Shown: positions 9,639 through 18,714 of the stretch, piece after piece
Numbering within the stretch: the first letter of the stretch is position 1
Layout: each line of letters starts with the position of its first letter
Source: Diadophis punctatus similis
Lineage: Eukaryota > Chordata > Lepidosauria > Squamata > Dipsadidae
DNA: 64,000 nt
Assembly (NCBI GenBank): GCA_023053685.1
Contig: JALIGW010000003.1
Coordinates: 43,346,496 to 43,410,495, forward strand
Direction: 5' to 3'
The notes under the pieces: model-generated
Seen by the model: the letters and a program-made list of their open reading frames with translations, nothing else
What the model was told of the DNA's origin: nothing
Database searches by the model: none
Translations under genes and position numbers: made by a program

Positions 9639-11487
9639 TTTATCTCAGGATTTCCCAATTGGAGGTAGACTAGCCAGGTTTGCGGATACCTGGGAATTGA
9701 CCACTCAGGACGTCTGGGTTAGACAAACTATCCGTTTTGGGTTATCATTGGAATTTTGGTCACGGCCCACTCCAAGTTTTATACCCTGTCATGTTTCTGG
9801 AGTTCCAGAAAAGCGCCGGTTAATGGAACAGGCCATCCACCATCTCCTGGAGATTAGGGCCATTGAACCGGTCCCTAGGGAACAAAGGGGAGCAGGAGTA
9901 TACTCAATACTTTTTCTGATCCCTAAACCCTCCGGGGATTGGCGACCTATACTGGATCTCAAAAGGTTAAACCAGTTTGTTAAATATCGTAAATTCAAAA
10001 TGCAATCCCTACGTTCCATCCTCAGGGGTATCCATAGGGGTGACTATCTGGTCTCCTTGGACCTATCCGAAGCATATCTCCACATCCCCATAGCACCTAC
10101 AGACAGGAAGTTTCTCCGTTTCTGCCTTGCTGGAAGACACTTCCAGTATCGAGCACTCCCATTTGGCCTCTCCTCAGCCCCCCGAGTCTTTACAAAGATC
10201 TTGGCGGCATTGGAGGCTCACCTTCGTTCCTTAGGAGTTCGGGTCCAGTGCTACCTGGACAATATTCTGCTTCAGGCTTCTTCCAGGTCCTTGGCAGAGC
10301 GTCATGTGCAAGTAGTGCTGGACAAGCTTCAACGACATGGCTTCTCGGTAAACCACCGTAAGAGCTGTCTGGTTCCTAGTACCTCAATTCTCCATTTGGG
10401 CTCAATTATAGATTCCCAGCAGTGCAAGGTTTTCCTATCCCCCGAGCGACAGGGCAGCATTAGGGTCATCATAGGTAATATCAACCGCTGTCCATCAGTT
10501 TCTCTAGTCCTGTTGGCCACACTACTGGGAAAAATGATATCGTGCATCGATATCGTGCCCTGGGCACGGTTGCACTCCCGTAGATTGCAGTGGTTCTTAC
10601 TTCCCCTTATTCCCCCGGGTCAGTCCCCCCCTGCAGTTTGGGTTCGTTTGCCCTCTCACGTTAGACAATCCCTAGTCTGGTGGACATCCTCAGCCTTGGA
10701 AGAAGGCTCTTCCTTCCTCCTACCAGATAGAATTACAGTAACCACAGATGCCAGCCTCTCAGGCTGGGGGGCACACATTCAGGGCCAACTGGCCCAGGGT
10801 ACCTGGTCTAGGGAGGAATCCAAATGCCCCATTAACCTACTAGAACTTCGCACTATCCGTTTAGCGTTAAAGAGCTTTAAGACTAGAATAGAAGGTTCTC
10901 ATGTGTTGGTCCTCACCGACAATGTCACGGCCAAAGCACATGTTAATAGGCAAGGGGGAACACGTTCAGCGGCCCTGCTTGAGGAGGCCTTGTCCCTGGG
11001 TCTGTGGGCAGAGAAACACCTTATTTCCCTTTCAGCGGAATATATTTCAGGGGAAGCCAACAAGCAGGCTGATTGGCTCAGCCGTCGGGATTTAGATCAG
11101 ACCGAATGGCAACTACATCCAGGGGTGTTTCAGGATATTGTTCATAGATTTGGTTTACCTTTAATTGATCTGTTTGCTACCCCACAGAATGCACAGCTCA
11201 GCCGGTTCTACTCTCGCTTCCTGACGGAAGGCGCAGAAGCAGTCGACGCCCTGCGCTCACCTTGGCCCCAGGGACTCCTGTATGCCTTCCCTCCCCTCCC
11301 TCTGCTCTCCAGGGTCATCCAGAAAATATTAAAACATTCTGCGGAGGTGATTCTAATTGCCCCTCACTGGCCACGCAGGGTTTGGTTCGGGGACCTCCTT
11401 TTCCTCTCCCGCGGTCACCCGTGGAGACTGCCCCCCCTTCCGGATCTGCTCCAACAGGGGGAAGTGGTTTACCCGGACCCTCAGTAG
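9538..11487 (+). CDS. DIRS reverse transcriptase-RNase H polyprotein, 649 aa, RT active site altered
   Basis: Reverse transcriptase followed by RNase H; it would copy element RNA into DNA. RT landmarks: IPKPSGDWRPILDLKRLN (about residues 123-140), SLDLSEAY with catalytic D175, and LPFGLSSAP. The catalytic box at residues 239-242 reads YLDN, where the family has YxDD, so the second aspartate is replaced (codon 10261-10263). RNase H acidic residues appear kept: D404 (TDAS), E436 (LLELRT), D461 (LTDN) and a later Asp in ANKQADWLSR. The C-terminal part (DLFATPQNAQLSRFYSR, LIAPHWPRRVW) matches the region beyond RNase H in DIRS polyproteins, sometimes described as methyltransferase-like. The start is uncertain because the Met at 9538 lies inside gag; a recoding event or internal initiation would be needed. 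Confidence 0.92.
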   Translation: MAKGPFTRIERPGADLTNVPIGDGVTSFPDEANNLSQDFPIGGRLARFADTWELTTQDVWVRQTIRFGLSLEFWSRPTPSFIPCHVSGVPEKRRLMEQAIHHLLEIRAIEPVPREQRGAGVYSILFLIPKPSGDWRPILDLKRLNQFVKYRKFKMQSLRSILRGIHRGDYLVSLDLSEAYLHIPIAPTDRKFLRFCLAGRHFQYRALPFGLSSAPRVFTKILAALEAHLRSLGVRVQCYLDNILLQASSRSLAERHVQVVLDKLQRHGFSVNHRKSCLVPSTSILHLGSIIDSQQCKVFLSPERQGSIRVIIGNINRCPSVSLVLLATLLGKMISCIDIVPWARLHSRRLQWFLLPLIPPGQSPPAVWVRLPSHVRQSLVWWTSSALEEGSSFLLPDRITVTTDASLSGWGAHIQGQLAQGTWSREESKCPINLLELRTIRLALKSFKTRIEGSHVLVLTDNVTAKAHVNRQGGTRSAALLEEALSLGLWAEKHLISLSAEYISGEANKQADWLSRRDLDQTEWQLHPGVFQDIVHRFGLPLIDLFATPQNAQLSRFYSRFLTEGAEAVDALRSPWPQGLLYAFPPLPLLSRVIQKILKHSAEVILIAPHWPRRVWFGDLLFLSRGHPWRLPPLPDLLQQGEVVYPDPQ

Positions 11488-11501
11488 TTACGCTTGACCA
11501 C

Positions 11502-12560
11502 ATGGCGGTTGAGCGGGAGGTCTTAAAACGACAACATTATGATCTGGACACCATCGAAGTCATCTTGGCCTCCAGGCGTCCTTCCACTAACAGAGTGTAT
11601 CAGAATACCTGGAAGGCTTTCTGTGAGTGGTGCAGACTGGAGGGTATCTCTCCTCTTTATGTGCCCATTCCTCTCCTACTCCGTTTCCTCAAGAAAGGAC
11701 TAAATTTGGGGTTGGCCCCTAACACCCTTAGACGCCAACTGGCCGCACTTTCCACCATTCTCTCCTGCCCAAATTGCCCCTCTCTGGCACATGTGCCCAC
11801 GGTGCATAGGTTCCTTAAAGGAGCCTCCAACATCTGCCCGCCAGTCGTGCACCGTTTTCCCACCTGGGACCTACCCCTGGTCCTGGAGGCCCTAACCGGT
11901 CCCCCCTTTGAACCTTTAAGAGAGGTGCCCCTTAGCCTCCTGTCTTACAAGGTAGCTTTCCTTGTGGCTATAACATCAGCCAGACGTATCTCCGAGCTCT
12001 CAGCTCTCTCTATTCGGCAGGACCTTTGTCTTTTCCATCCAGACAGAGTGGTCCTCCGCCTAGACCCTTCCTTCCTTCCCAAAGTAAATTCCTTATTTCA
12101 CCGTTCCCAGGAAATCATTCTCCCGTCCTTCTGTGCCCACCCACGTCATCCTAGAGAGCGTCAGTGGCATACTCTGGACGTGAGGCGTGCCTTGAAGGCT
12201 TATATCAACCGTACTTCGGCCTTTCGTAAATCAGAGGCCTTGTTTGTTGCCTTCCTTCCCCGTTCCATGGGGCTCAAGGTTTCATCCCCTACCATAGGGA
12301 GGTGGATCAGAGCCACAATCACTAGAACTTATACCTCAGCTGGAAAGCCGGTACCAGAGACTATCACGGCCCATTACACCTTCAGCGCCGCTACGTCGGC
12401 TGCATGGAAGACTCGGGCTTCACTTGAGGAAGTGTGTAGGGCTGCTACTTGGGTTTCCCCTACTCAGTTCATACGCCACTATAAAATTGATTCTTATGCT
12501 TCTACAGAGGCAGCCTTCGGCAGGCGAGTGCTTCAACAGGTTGCTGTGCCTCTGTCCTAG
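11502..12560 (+). CDS. DIRS tyrosine recombinase, 352 aa, one catalytic Arg position altered
   Basis: Third DIRS frame; the recombinase would insert circular element DNA. I chose the ATG at 11502 because homology begins there (AVEREVLKRQHYD, then a SAM-like core-binding region TNRVYQNTWKAFCEWC). The open stretch extends back to 11262, but that part overlaps the RT frame and has no recombinase character. Of the R-H-R-Y tetrad I see the first Arg in SARRISEL (R161/R162), the His in TAHYT (H291) and the nucleophile Tyr in RHYKID (Y327). The H-x-x-R motif reads H-Y-T-F, so Phe294 replaces the second Arg. The frame has no stops. Predicted catalytically impaired, on motif reasoning only. Confidence 0.9.
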   Translation: MAVEREVLKRQHYDLDTIEVILASRRPSTNRVYQNTWKAFCEWCRLEGISPLYVPIPLLLRFLKKGLNLGLAPNTLRRQLAALSTILSCPNCPSLAHVPTVHRFLKGASNICPPVVHRFPTWDLPLVLEALTGPPFEPLREVPLSLLSYKVAFLVAITSARRISELSALSIRQDLCLFHPDRVVLRLDPSFLPKVNSLFHRSQEIILPSFCAHPRHPRERQWHTLDVRRALKAYINRTSAFRKSEALFVAFLPRSMGLKVSSPTIGRWIRATITRTYTSAGKPVPETITAHYTFSAATSAAWKTRASLEEVCRAATWVSPTQFIRHYKIDSYASTEAAFGRRVLQQVAVPLS

Positions 12561-12623
12561 TAGACACTGGGGAGGAGTGGTTGCTTTAGTTGCCCTCCCT
12601 CGGGACTCGTAGCTTGGGTATGT

Positions 12624-12716
12624 CCCTCACTGAATGCTGGCTTCAACCTCCAATGGAGAATGGGCATTTACTTACCGTTGATACGCCCGTTCTCGTTGGT
12701 TGAAGCCAGCATTCAG
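12624..12716 (+). repeat. DIRS internal complementary region
   Basis: Bases 12624-12663 are the reverse complement of the left outer end (7224-7263), and 12658-12716 is the reverse complement of the right outer end (13014-13072), with about one mismatch near 12666. The two halves meet at GAATGG, the shared end sequence. This is the template thought to allow both ends to be completed and circularised in DIRS replication. Confidence 0.92.
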
Positions 12717-12915
12717 ACCCTCCCTTATGTTCTTTGGTTCTTATTGAATACGTTCTACACTGTTTTTTGCTCTACTACTTGTTGTATTAATAAATCCAGT
12801 TTTTTGTTACTTAATTCCGCAGTCTGAGGTGTGACTTACTCTCCTATTGGTGCAGTGTATTGTTTTTGTTCGGTTAACACTGTTCCTTTCCACGTCAAGT
12901 CTGTCTTTCAGCTTC

Positions 12916-13032
12916 GTCTAAACTGGGCCAATATCCAAGGAGGAGGAGGACAGAGGCTCAGTTTTTGATTGACAGACTCAGCCCTTGATGTGATTGGCTG
13001 TGGACAACCCTCACTGAATGCTGGCTTCAACC
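12916..13032 (-). repeat. Right inverted terminal repeat of DIRS
   Basis: Inverse of 7239-7355 (begins GTCTAAACTGGGCC, ends GCTGGCTTCAACC). It is followed by a 40-bp right-end extension to 13072 that is absent from the left terminus but present in complement within 12658-12716. Confidence 0.93.
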
Positions 13033-13189
13033 AACGAGAACGGGCGTATCAACGGTAAGTAAACGCCCATTCACATAAGCTATTGGATGGGAGACAGATA
13101 TTATGCTTCTGGTGAACTAAAATACACTTGCAAAGCTATTAAAAAACTAACTTTTCAAGTCTGAGCCTCTTGATGAACTGCACCTTATT

Positions 13190-13312
13190 TATTTTATTTA
13201 TTTATTTTATTTATTTATTTGTCAAATATATATAGGATAGTAGTAATTTGTATAAACATAAGTAAAAAGTAACGATAAAAGAGGACAATAGGACAGTACA
13301 GTGAAGTTCACT
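13190..13312 (-). repeat. 3' tail of a CR1/L3-type LINE, minus strand
   Basis: The reverse complement matches the 3' end of the plus-strand LINE at 14630-14755: 'ACTGTCCTATTGTCC', 'CTTATGTT...TACAAA', 'TGACAAATAAATAAATAAA'. The (AAATA)n tail lies at 13190-13220. The pair therefore forms a tail-out inverted arrangement around 13.2-14.75 kb. Confidence 0.7.
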
Positions 13313-13316
13313 TGTT

Positions 13317-13844
13317 TTAAAATAGCCACTTTAAAGTCTGTGATAGTATCCTGAGAGGGTGAAATGTCTTTCCATTTCTTCTACCAGATTTATATCTGTG
13401 TGGGTCTTTGTTTCTTTGTTTGTTCAGGGTCAAGTCAGTCTTTGAATCAGCTTCAACCTGTTCCTCCTCATCAAAATTTTTACTGGTTGTAGAAACTGGG
13501 TCAGAACTTCCACCGTACCTGCAGATATGTCTCAGGTAAAGATTATAAGTGGATTGATACCATAATGTGCATTGATACCATGCCTCAAATGTTAAATGAC
13601 TTATCCCCCATGGCTTTAAGTAGATGTTTAATAAGATGTGGGAGAAAGTTGAGCCTTGTGGCATCCCTTGCTGGGAGAACTCGACCTCTTCAGAGCAGGA
13701 ATTGGGGGGGGGGACCCATGGACTTGCCCTTATTGGATGGTCGAGCTTTGCTTTGCTGCATTTGATCATTGGATTTTCTGGAGTGACAGGAGTGTTGGCA
13801 TAGCTGGTTGACAAACATACCCCCCCCTCTTGGGAAGGACCCAC
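13317..13844 (-). pseudogene. Decayed LINE reverse-transcriptase fragment (L2/CR1 group)
   Basis: A minus-strand open stretch contains EVEFSQQGMPQGSTFSHILL and NIYLKPWG. These resemble the RT motif in which a QG-S-x-LSPLLF pattern precedes the catalytic YADD box. The YADD box itself is not recognisable and the downstream half (to 13317) has no clear homology. It may have been joined from two LINE pieces. It cannot encode a working enzyme. Confidence 0.5.
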
Positions 13845-13921
13845 CCATACTCAATTCTGTCTGATTTGTGGCTTGCTGGCAAAAAAATGGCAAAAGCAGC
13901 AGCAGAAGGCTGCTATGGTAG

Positions 13922-13963
13922 AACACAATAGAGGACACAATAGAGGACACAATAGAGGACATG
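13922..13963 (+). repeat. Short 12-bp tandem repeat
   Basis: Three copies of ACACAATAGAGG in tandem, the last diverging into GACATGACC. It lies at the 5' edge of the next LINE fragment. Confidence 0.8.
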
Positions 13964-13964
13964 A

Positions 13965-14755
13965 CCTTGTAGACGGCCCTCACTCTGTCAAGGACCTTGG
14001 AGTACTCATATCTAATGACCTAAGTGCCAGAGCCCACTATAACAACATTGCCAAAAAGGCACTAAGAGTTGTTAATCTAATCTTGCGTAGTTTCTTCTCT
14101 GGCAATATTACACTGCTAACCAGAGCATACAAACATTTGCTAGACCAATTCTCGAATACAGCTCACCTGTCTGGAACCCGCACTGCATATCGGACATTAA
14201 TACAATTGAGAGAGTCCAGAAATATTTCACAAGAAGAGTCCTCCACTCCTCTGCTCGCAATAAAATACCTTATTCCACCAGACTTGAAATACTGGGATTA
14301 GACAATTTACAACTGCGTCGCCTCCGATCTGATCTAAATGTAGTTCATAAAATCATATACCAAAATGTCCTTCCTGTCAATGATTACTTCAGCTTCAACC
14401 GCAACAACACACGAGCAAGTAATAGATTCAAACTTAATGTAAACCGCTCCAAACTCGACTGCAGAAAATACGACTTCAGCAACAGAGTGATCAGTGCCTG
14501 GAATGCACTACCTGACTCTGTGGTTTCTTCCCCAAACCCCAAAAACTTTAACCTTAGACTGAATACAGTTGACCTCTCCCCATTTCTAAGAGGTCTGTAA
14601 GGGGCGTGCATAAGCGCACCACTGTGCCTACCGTCCCTGTCCTACTGTCCTATTGTCCTATTTTATCGGTACTTTTTTACTTATGTTATGTTTATACAAA
14701 CAACTACTATCCTGTACATGTTTGACAAAATAAATAAATAAAATAAAATAAATAA
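13965..14755 (+). pseudogene. CR1/L3-type LINE, 3' part of ORF2 with tail, frameshifted
   Basis: Encodes the C-terminal half of a CR1-group reverse transcriptase. The first frame gives VKDLGVLISNDLS, KKALRVVNLILRSFFSGN and LLTRAYKH. After a frameshift near 14140 it continues with VQKYFTRRVLH, EILGLDNLQLRRLRSDL and VISAWNALPDSVV, to a stop near 14600. A short 3' UTR ends in (AAATA)n at 14725-14760. The 5' end is truncated. One frameshift in about 640 coding bases suggests moderate age. The exact clade (CR1, L3 or another CR1-like) is not settled. Confidence 0.7.
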
Positions 14756-14760
14756 ATAAA

Positions 14761-15518
14761 AACTCTGAGCCAGTTTAAAACAGTTCTAGGCCTCTATGAT
14801 CCCATATTGACTGTATTCAAAACAGAATCAATTTACTTCTGGTTCAGCTATGGTTTATTTGAGTAAACACAGTCTTTAAAAAAATGTTGTGGCTTTGTGG
14901 AGTTTATGGTCAGCCCTTCTTCCCACTTACACAATTTCTGCAACTCCTATTTTTGCAACATTGGCAACCAACAATAAAGTGGGAGCAATTTTTTAGGATC
15001 AGAAAGTTTCCTGAACTACCAGAAATTGCTCCCATGTGGCACCAAATGTGGTTGGACAGCTTCTCTAATTAACACATCACTGAAATGAGTAGAAGGTAAT
15101 TAAAAATGGCAGCTAAAGTCCAAATTCTGTTTGCAGTAAATACATAAACCAGTTAAAATAAATTGATTAGCAAAGGATATCCTTTTAACACTCTTTAAAC
15201 GTGAACATCTGTTCTCAATAAATAATGCATGCAGCAGATATTAATTAGGATGCTTAGAGATCTGTGGGAGGGAAGGTGGCTCAGAAATTCCACTGAGGCT
15301 TCTCTCTGCCAAGAAATCAATTCTGGAGGATCAAGTACTGATGACGGAATGAACATATGCTCTTTCACTTGCTCTATATGTACATGCGCCGAAGGGAACG
15401 AGTCCAAGTCAGGCAAAAATTATCCTCATACATGTGCTTAATGCCAGCTGCCCTCTCAAAACAGACCACAAACAGAAGCACTAACTAGTGATGGCTAAGC
15501 TCTTCATTTAACAATAAC
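14761..15518. other. Intergenic DNA, nothing recognised
   Basis: No coding frame, terminal repeat or repeat family was seen. A short (AAC/AAT)n run at 15508-15542 precedes the next CR1 tail. Confidence 0.4.
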
Positions 15519-15539
15519 AGCAACAACAATAACAATAAC

Positions 15540-16345
15540 AATAGAGTTGGAAGAGATCTTGGAGGTCTTCTAATCCAACCCCCTGCTCAGACAGGAAGCC
15601 CTATACCCGTGATGGCGAACCTATGGCACATGTGCCGGAAGTGGCACAAGAGCCATCTCTCCGGGCATGCGAGCCATTGCCTGTTGCTCTTCCGGGTTCC
15701 GACGCACTGGCCAGCGGGTCTTCACGTGCTCGGGAGCACCTGAAACTGGAAGAGCAGCCGCCCAGTGTGCACGCGCATGCGTGCACTGGGAAGATGATCT
15801 TCTGGTTTCCGGCACGCACATGCGTGCCAGCCAGCTGGTCTTTGTGCATGTATGCATGCCATAAACCAGAAGACCAGATAGCCAGTGTGCATGTGTGCGC
15901 CGGAAACTGGAATATCATCTTTCCGGTGCACGTATGCGCACCGGGCGGCTGCTCTTCTGGTTTCCAGCATGCACAAACACACACACACTCCCGTTTTGGC
16001 ACTCGGTGCCAAAAAGGTTTGCCAACACTGCCCTATGCCATTTCAGACAAAGAGCTGGCCAATCTTTTCTTAAAAATCTCTAGTATTGGAGCACCCACAA
16101 CAGCTGGAGGCAAGTTGTTCCACTGATTAATTGTTCTGTCAGGAAATTTCTCCTTAGTTTTAGGTTGCTTCTCTCCTTGATTAGTTTCCATCCATTGCTT
16201 CTTGTCCTACCTTCAGGTGCTTTGGAGAATAGGTTGATCGCCTCTTCCATTTGTGTCAGATGAATCAAGAGGGTGCTGCTGCCCATTATTTCGCTTATTT
16301 GTATAACTGCAATCGTTTCAGTTTTGTTTTCCCTTGTCTGTGTTA
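15540..16345 (-). mobile_element. CR1 LINE 3' end, minus strand, split by a MITE
   Basis: Two pieces of one CR1 copy, 15540-15606 and 16039-16345, are separated by the MITE at 15607-16030. The minus strand encodes FSKAPEGRTRSNGWKLIKER and NLKLRRNFLTEQ, the last coding block of CR1 ORF2. The CR1 tail follows (plus strand GTTGGAAGAGATCTTGGAGG). The poly-repeat 3' end is the (AAC/AAT)n run at 15508-15542. Confidence 0.8.
15607..16030. mobile_element. hAT-type MITE, family A, copy 1 (424 bp)
   Basis: Starts CCGTGATGGCGAACC and ends GGTTTGCCAACACTG, imperfect inverse termini. Flanking 8-mers are CCCTATAC (15599-15606) and CCCTATGC (16031-16038), one mismatch. The interior is CpG- and TpG-rich with alternating purine-pyrimidine text. 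It has several overlapping chance frames on both strands but no transposase. It sits inside a CR1 tail. Confidence 0.8.
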
Positions 16346-16586
16346 GGGACATCTATGTAGGTAGGGTGTATCAGTGTTCCAGGGAAAATTAAAAATGTTA
16401 TTTTTATTGCACGTGACACAGATAAATAGCTTTTCTCATCATATGAAGAATATGTGAAAGGGGGTAGCTCTGCACCAACATTCAGAGTCTGAACATTCCA
16501 GTTGGATGTTGTGATTTTATTTGTTGGTTTTCTGGTCACCAGAAGGATTTTTCCCTTCTTTTTTGAATTGTAATCAGACTCTAAGC

Positions 16587-17092
16587 CTGTGATGGCGAAC
16601 CTAACGCACGCATGCCACAGGTGGCACGCGGAGCCATCTCTGCGGGCACATGAGCCGACGCCCAGGTCAGCTCCACAGCGCATGCCCGCATGCCTCCCGC
16701 CAGCCAGCTGATTTTTGGGTCTCTGCCGGGAGATGTGCATGCATGCTAGGGGGTGAGGTCATGTGCACATGTGCGTGGGGGTGGCACCCCCCCGTGGCCC
16801 ATTTTTAGTTCCAGGAGGCTTCAGGGAGGCCTGCTAGCACCAAAATGGGGGTCCCATGCGTGGGGGGCTGGGGGTAGTGCGGGGGTCATGCATGCATGTG
16901 CGGGGGTGGGGGTCACATGGGGGGTCATGCATGCATGTGTGGGGGTGAGGGTCACACAGGGGGGTCATGCATGCATGCGTGGGGGTGGAGGCTGCAGGGG
17001 CATTGCATTATGGGTGTTGGCATGCGCACACGCGCTGTCGCGCGCGCACACACACTTTCGGCACCCGAGGAAAAAAAGGTTCGCCAACACTG
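16587..17092. mobile_element. hAT-type MITE, family A, copy 2 (506 bp)
   Basis: Starts CTGTGATGGCGAACC, ends GGTTCGCCAACACTG. Flanks are CTCTAAGC (16579-16586) and CTCTAAAC (17093-17100). It shares the GGTGGCACGCGGAGCCATCT block with copy 3. It is longer than the other copies because of an internal tandem array at about 16868-16990. Confidence 0.82.
16868..16990 (+). repeat. Tandem repeat with GCATGC core inside MITE A copy 2
   Basis: About three to four units of roughly 37 bp, each with GGGGGTCATGCATGCATG followed by TGGGGGTG. The GCATGCATGC core is self-complementary and may adopt alternative structures. Only this copy of the family has the array. Confidence 0.75.
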
Positions 17093-17100
17093 CTCTAAAC

Positions 17101-18700
17101 TCTTGCTTCAAGCAACAGTATGGTGATCTAGCAAATTGACCAGAGTCAGAATGAGCCTAGAAGTCATGGTACAAAATAACACTAAATTGTTCTGGATATT
17201 TCTGGGGGGGGGGGGAAATATGCTACTCCAATGGCCACATTGCATAGAATCATCCTAGTTCTCAGATTCAGAACTTTAATCAAACATCATAAGGTGTCTT
17301 CTAAGGTTGAGGCAAGTGAATTATGCATTGTATCTGAAACACAGAATAATTGAATTGTTCATTAGTTGCAACTGCTTTTCTAATCTGCAAGAGTAATCTA
17401 CAAGCATGATGTTGTACTACTGGAACATTACCAGTTCAGCCATGGCAACTGCTGTGGTTAATTATCAGAACTCCCAGATGTAACATTTCAGACACTGAAA
17501 TGTCAGTTCCTCTCAGATCTAATTCTATAGATGAACAAGCAGATCTTAATACTAAAACAGTGTTGCTTCCCTCCCTAATATATACAGTCTCTTGAGAGAG
17601 CACATAGTAGCTTCAGACCAATCAGCCTTTAATAAAATGAATGCAATGAAATAGGCAAAAAGTTGCATTTTCTGAGACTGCTACCGCGAAAGGTAAGTGG
17701 AGGCACTGGTGCTCAGTTAAACATAGAAATGTCATAGGCATTGCTCAGAGAGCTGACAGGTGAATTAAACTGGGATCAGAGGAGTGTCTTTCTTGTGTTC
17801 AAGGCGAATTCTCTATATTGGGATCAGCAAAAGCATCAGGAATAGGAAAAAAGAAAAAACAAAGAAAATCGTACAATGGCAACCCTAGGCTGTAGATCTA
17901 TGATCCATGCCCAAACATTTCTGCTCAGATTATGTAAGGTTTGAATACATTAGCAAAGGACTGATATGCATCATGGGCCTCTATGGCCTCCTGCTGTTTA
18001 CATCAAAGGATGAAAGCCATAAGATATACTTATGTCTTTGGGATATGATATCATGACCCACATACAAAAGAGTCACTTGCATCTCAATGGTGCAGCACTG
18101 TTTTTATCAAGGCTGACCCATTTGATCTGACTTTGCCACATTGTGAGCTGTGACCTCCTCTAGCTCTTTCATGGGATGGAGAAGCCATTGAGGCTAGGAA
18201 AAATACGGCTCAATGAGGGAAACCTCAGTGAGGTGCATATCATCACCTCCATTGTAGAAAAAAAACCTGTCAAAGTGACAGGGATCTACTTTGAATTCTT
18301 CTACCTTTTAATAGTAAACATGCAAGCCATTTCACAGTTTCACAGCTTGGGGTAGACTTGCATCCTGCAAGTAATGTAAAGCCGTCAAGAAAACTCGTCA
18401 ATTATAATGTTATAAAGTAGAAAGCAGACACAGCTATTAGAGTGGCGGACTGGAATGTCAATAGTCTAGGATTTTAAAAAAGTATTGAAAAAAATACAAG
18501 TTCCCAAAATTAAATGAATTTATTGAACACTTCAACTGATTTAATCAAAGTTAACAACTGAATGTGCAATACAGTTGAGCATTTTCTAATAGCATAGAGC
18601 AAGGTGTTAAAATCTGTAAATGCCTGTGGGACTTCCAAGTCTGCGGATTTTCCATCATTGATTTTTAGATAGGGTTGCACTGCACCAAACAGGCCCAGTG
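17101..18700. other. Intergenic DNA, nothing recognised
   Basis: No convincing frame or repeat family. A G-run of ten lies near 17205. Confidence 0.4.
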
Positions 18701-18714
18701 TGCAATTTGAAAGA

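Larger units (their letters stand above)
7224..13072 (+). mobile_element. Full-length DIRS-type tyrosine-recombinase retrotransposon
   Basis: A 5.85-kb element with the DIRS architecture: 117-bp inverted termini (7239-7355 and 12916-13032), three overlapping or closely spaced open frames (Gag, RT-RNase H, tyrosine recombinase), and an internal complementary region (12624-12716) that joins the complements of both outer ends. DIRS elements integrate through a circular intermediate using a recombinase, without making a target-site duplication. None is visible; the two ends share only CCATTC (7224-7229 and 13067-13072). The leader 7356-7931 is GC-rich and non-coding, and an AATAAA-type signal lies near 12788. 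All three frames are open, yet two catalytic positions are substituted (see the CDS entries). Confidence 0.95.

Noticed and set aside
15623..16126. Plus-strand 167-residue frame and several overlapping ones rich in Cys, His, Ala
   Set aside because: They lie inside a hAT MITE with alternating purine-pyrimidine text; all frames are similarly open and none resembles a transposase.
16868..16990. CRISPR-like array
   Set aside because: Units are contiguous without spacers, short, inside a MITE, and the genome is vertebrate.
16753..17139. Gly/Cys/His-rich frame of 128 residues
   Set aside because: Forced by the GCATGC tandem array in MITE A copy 2.
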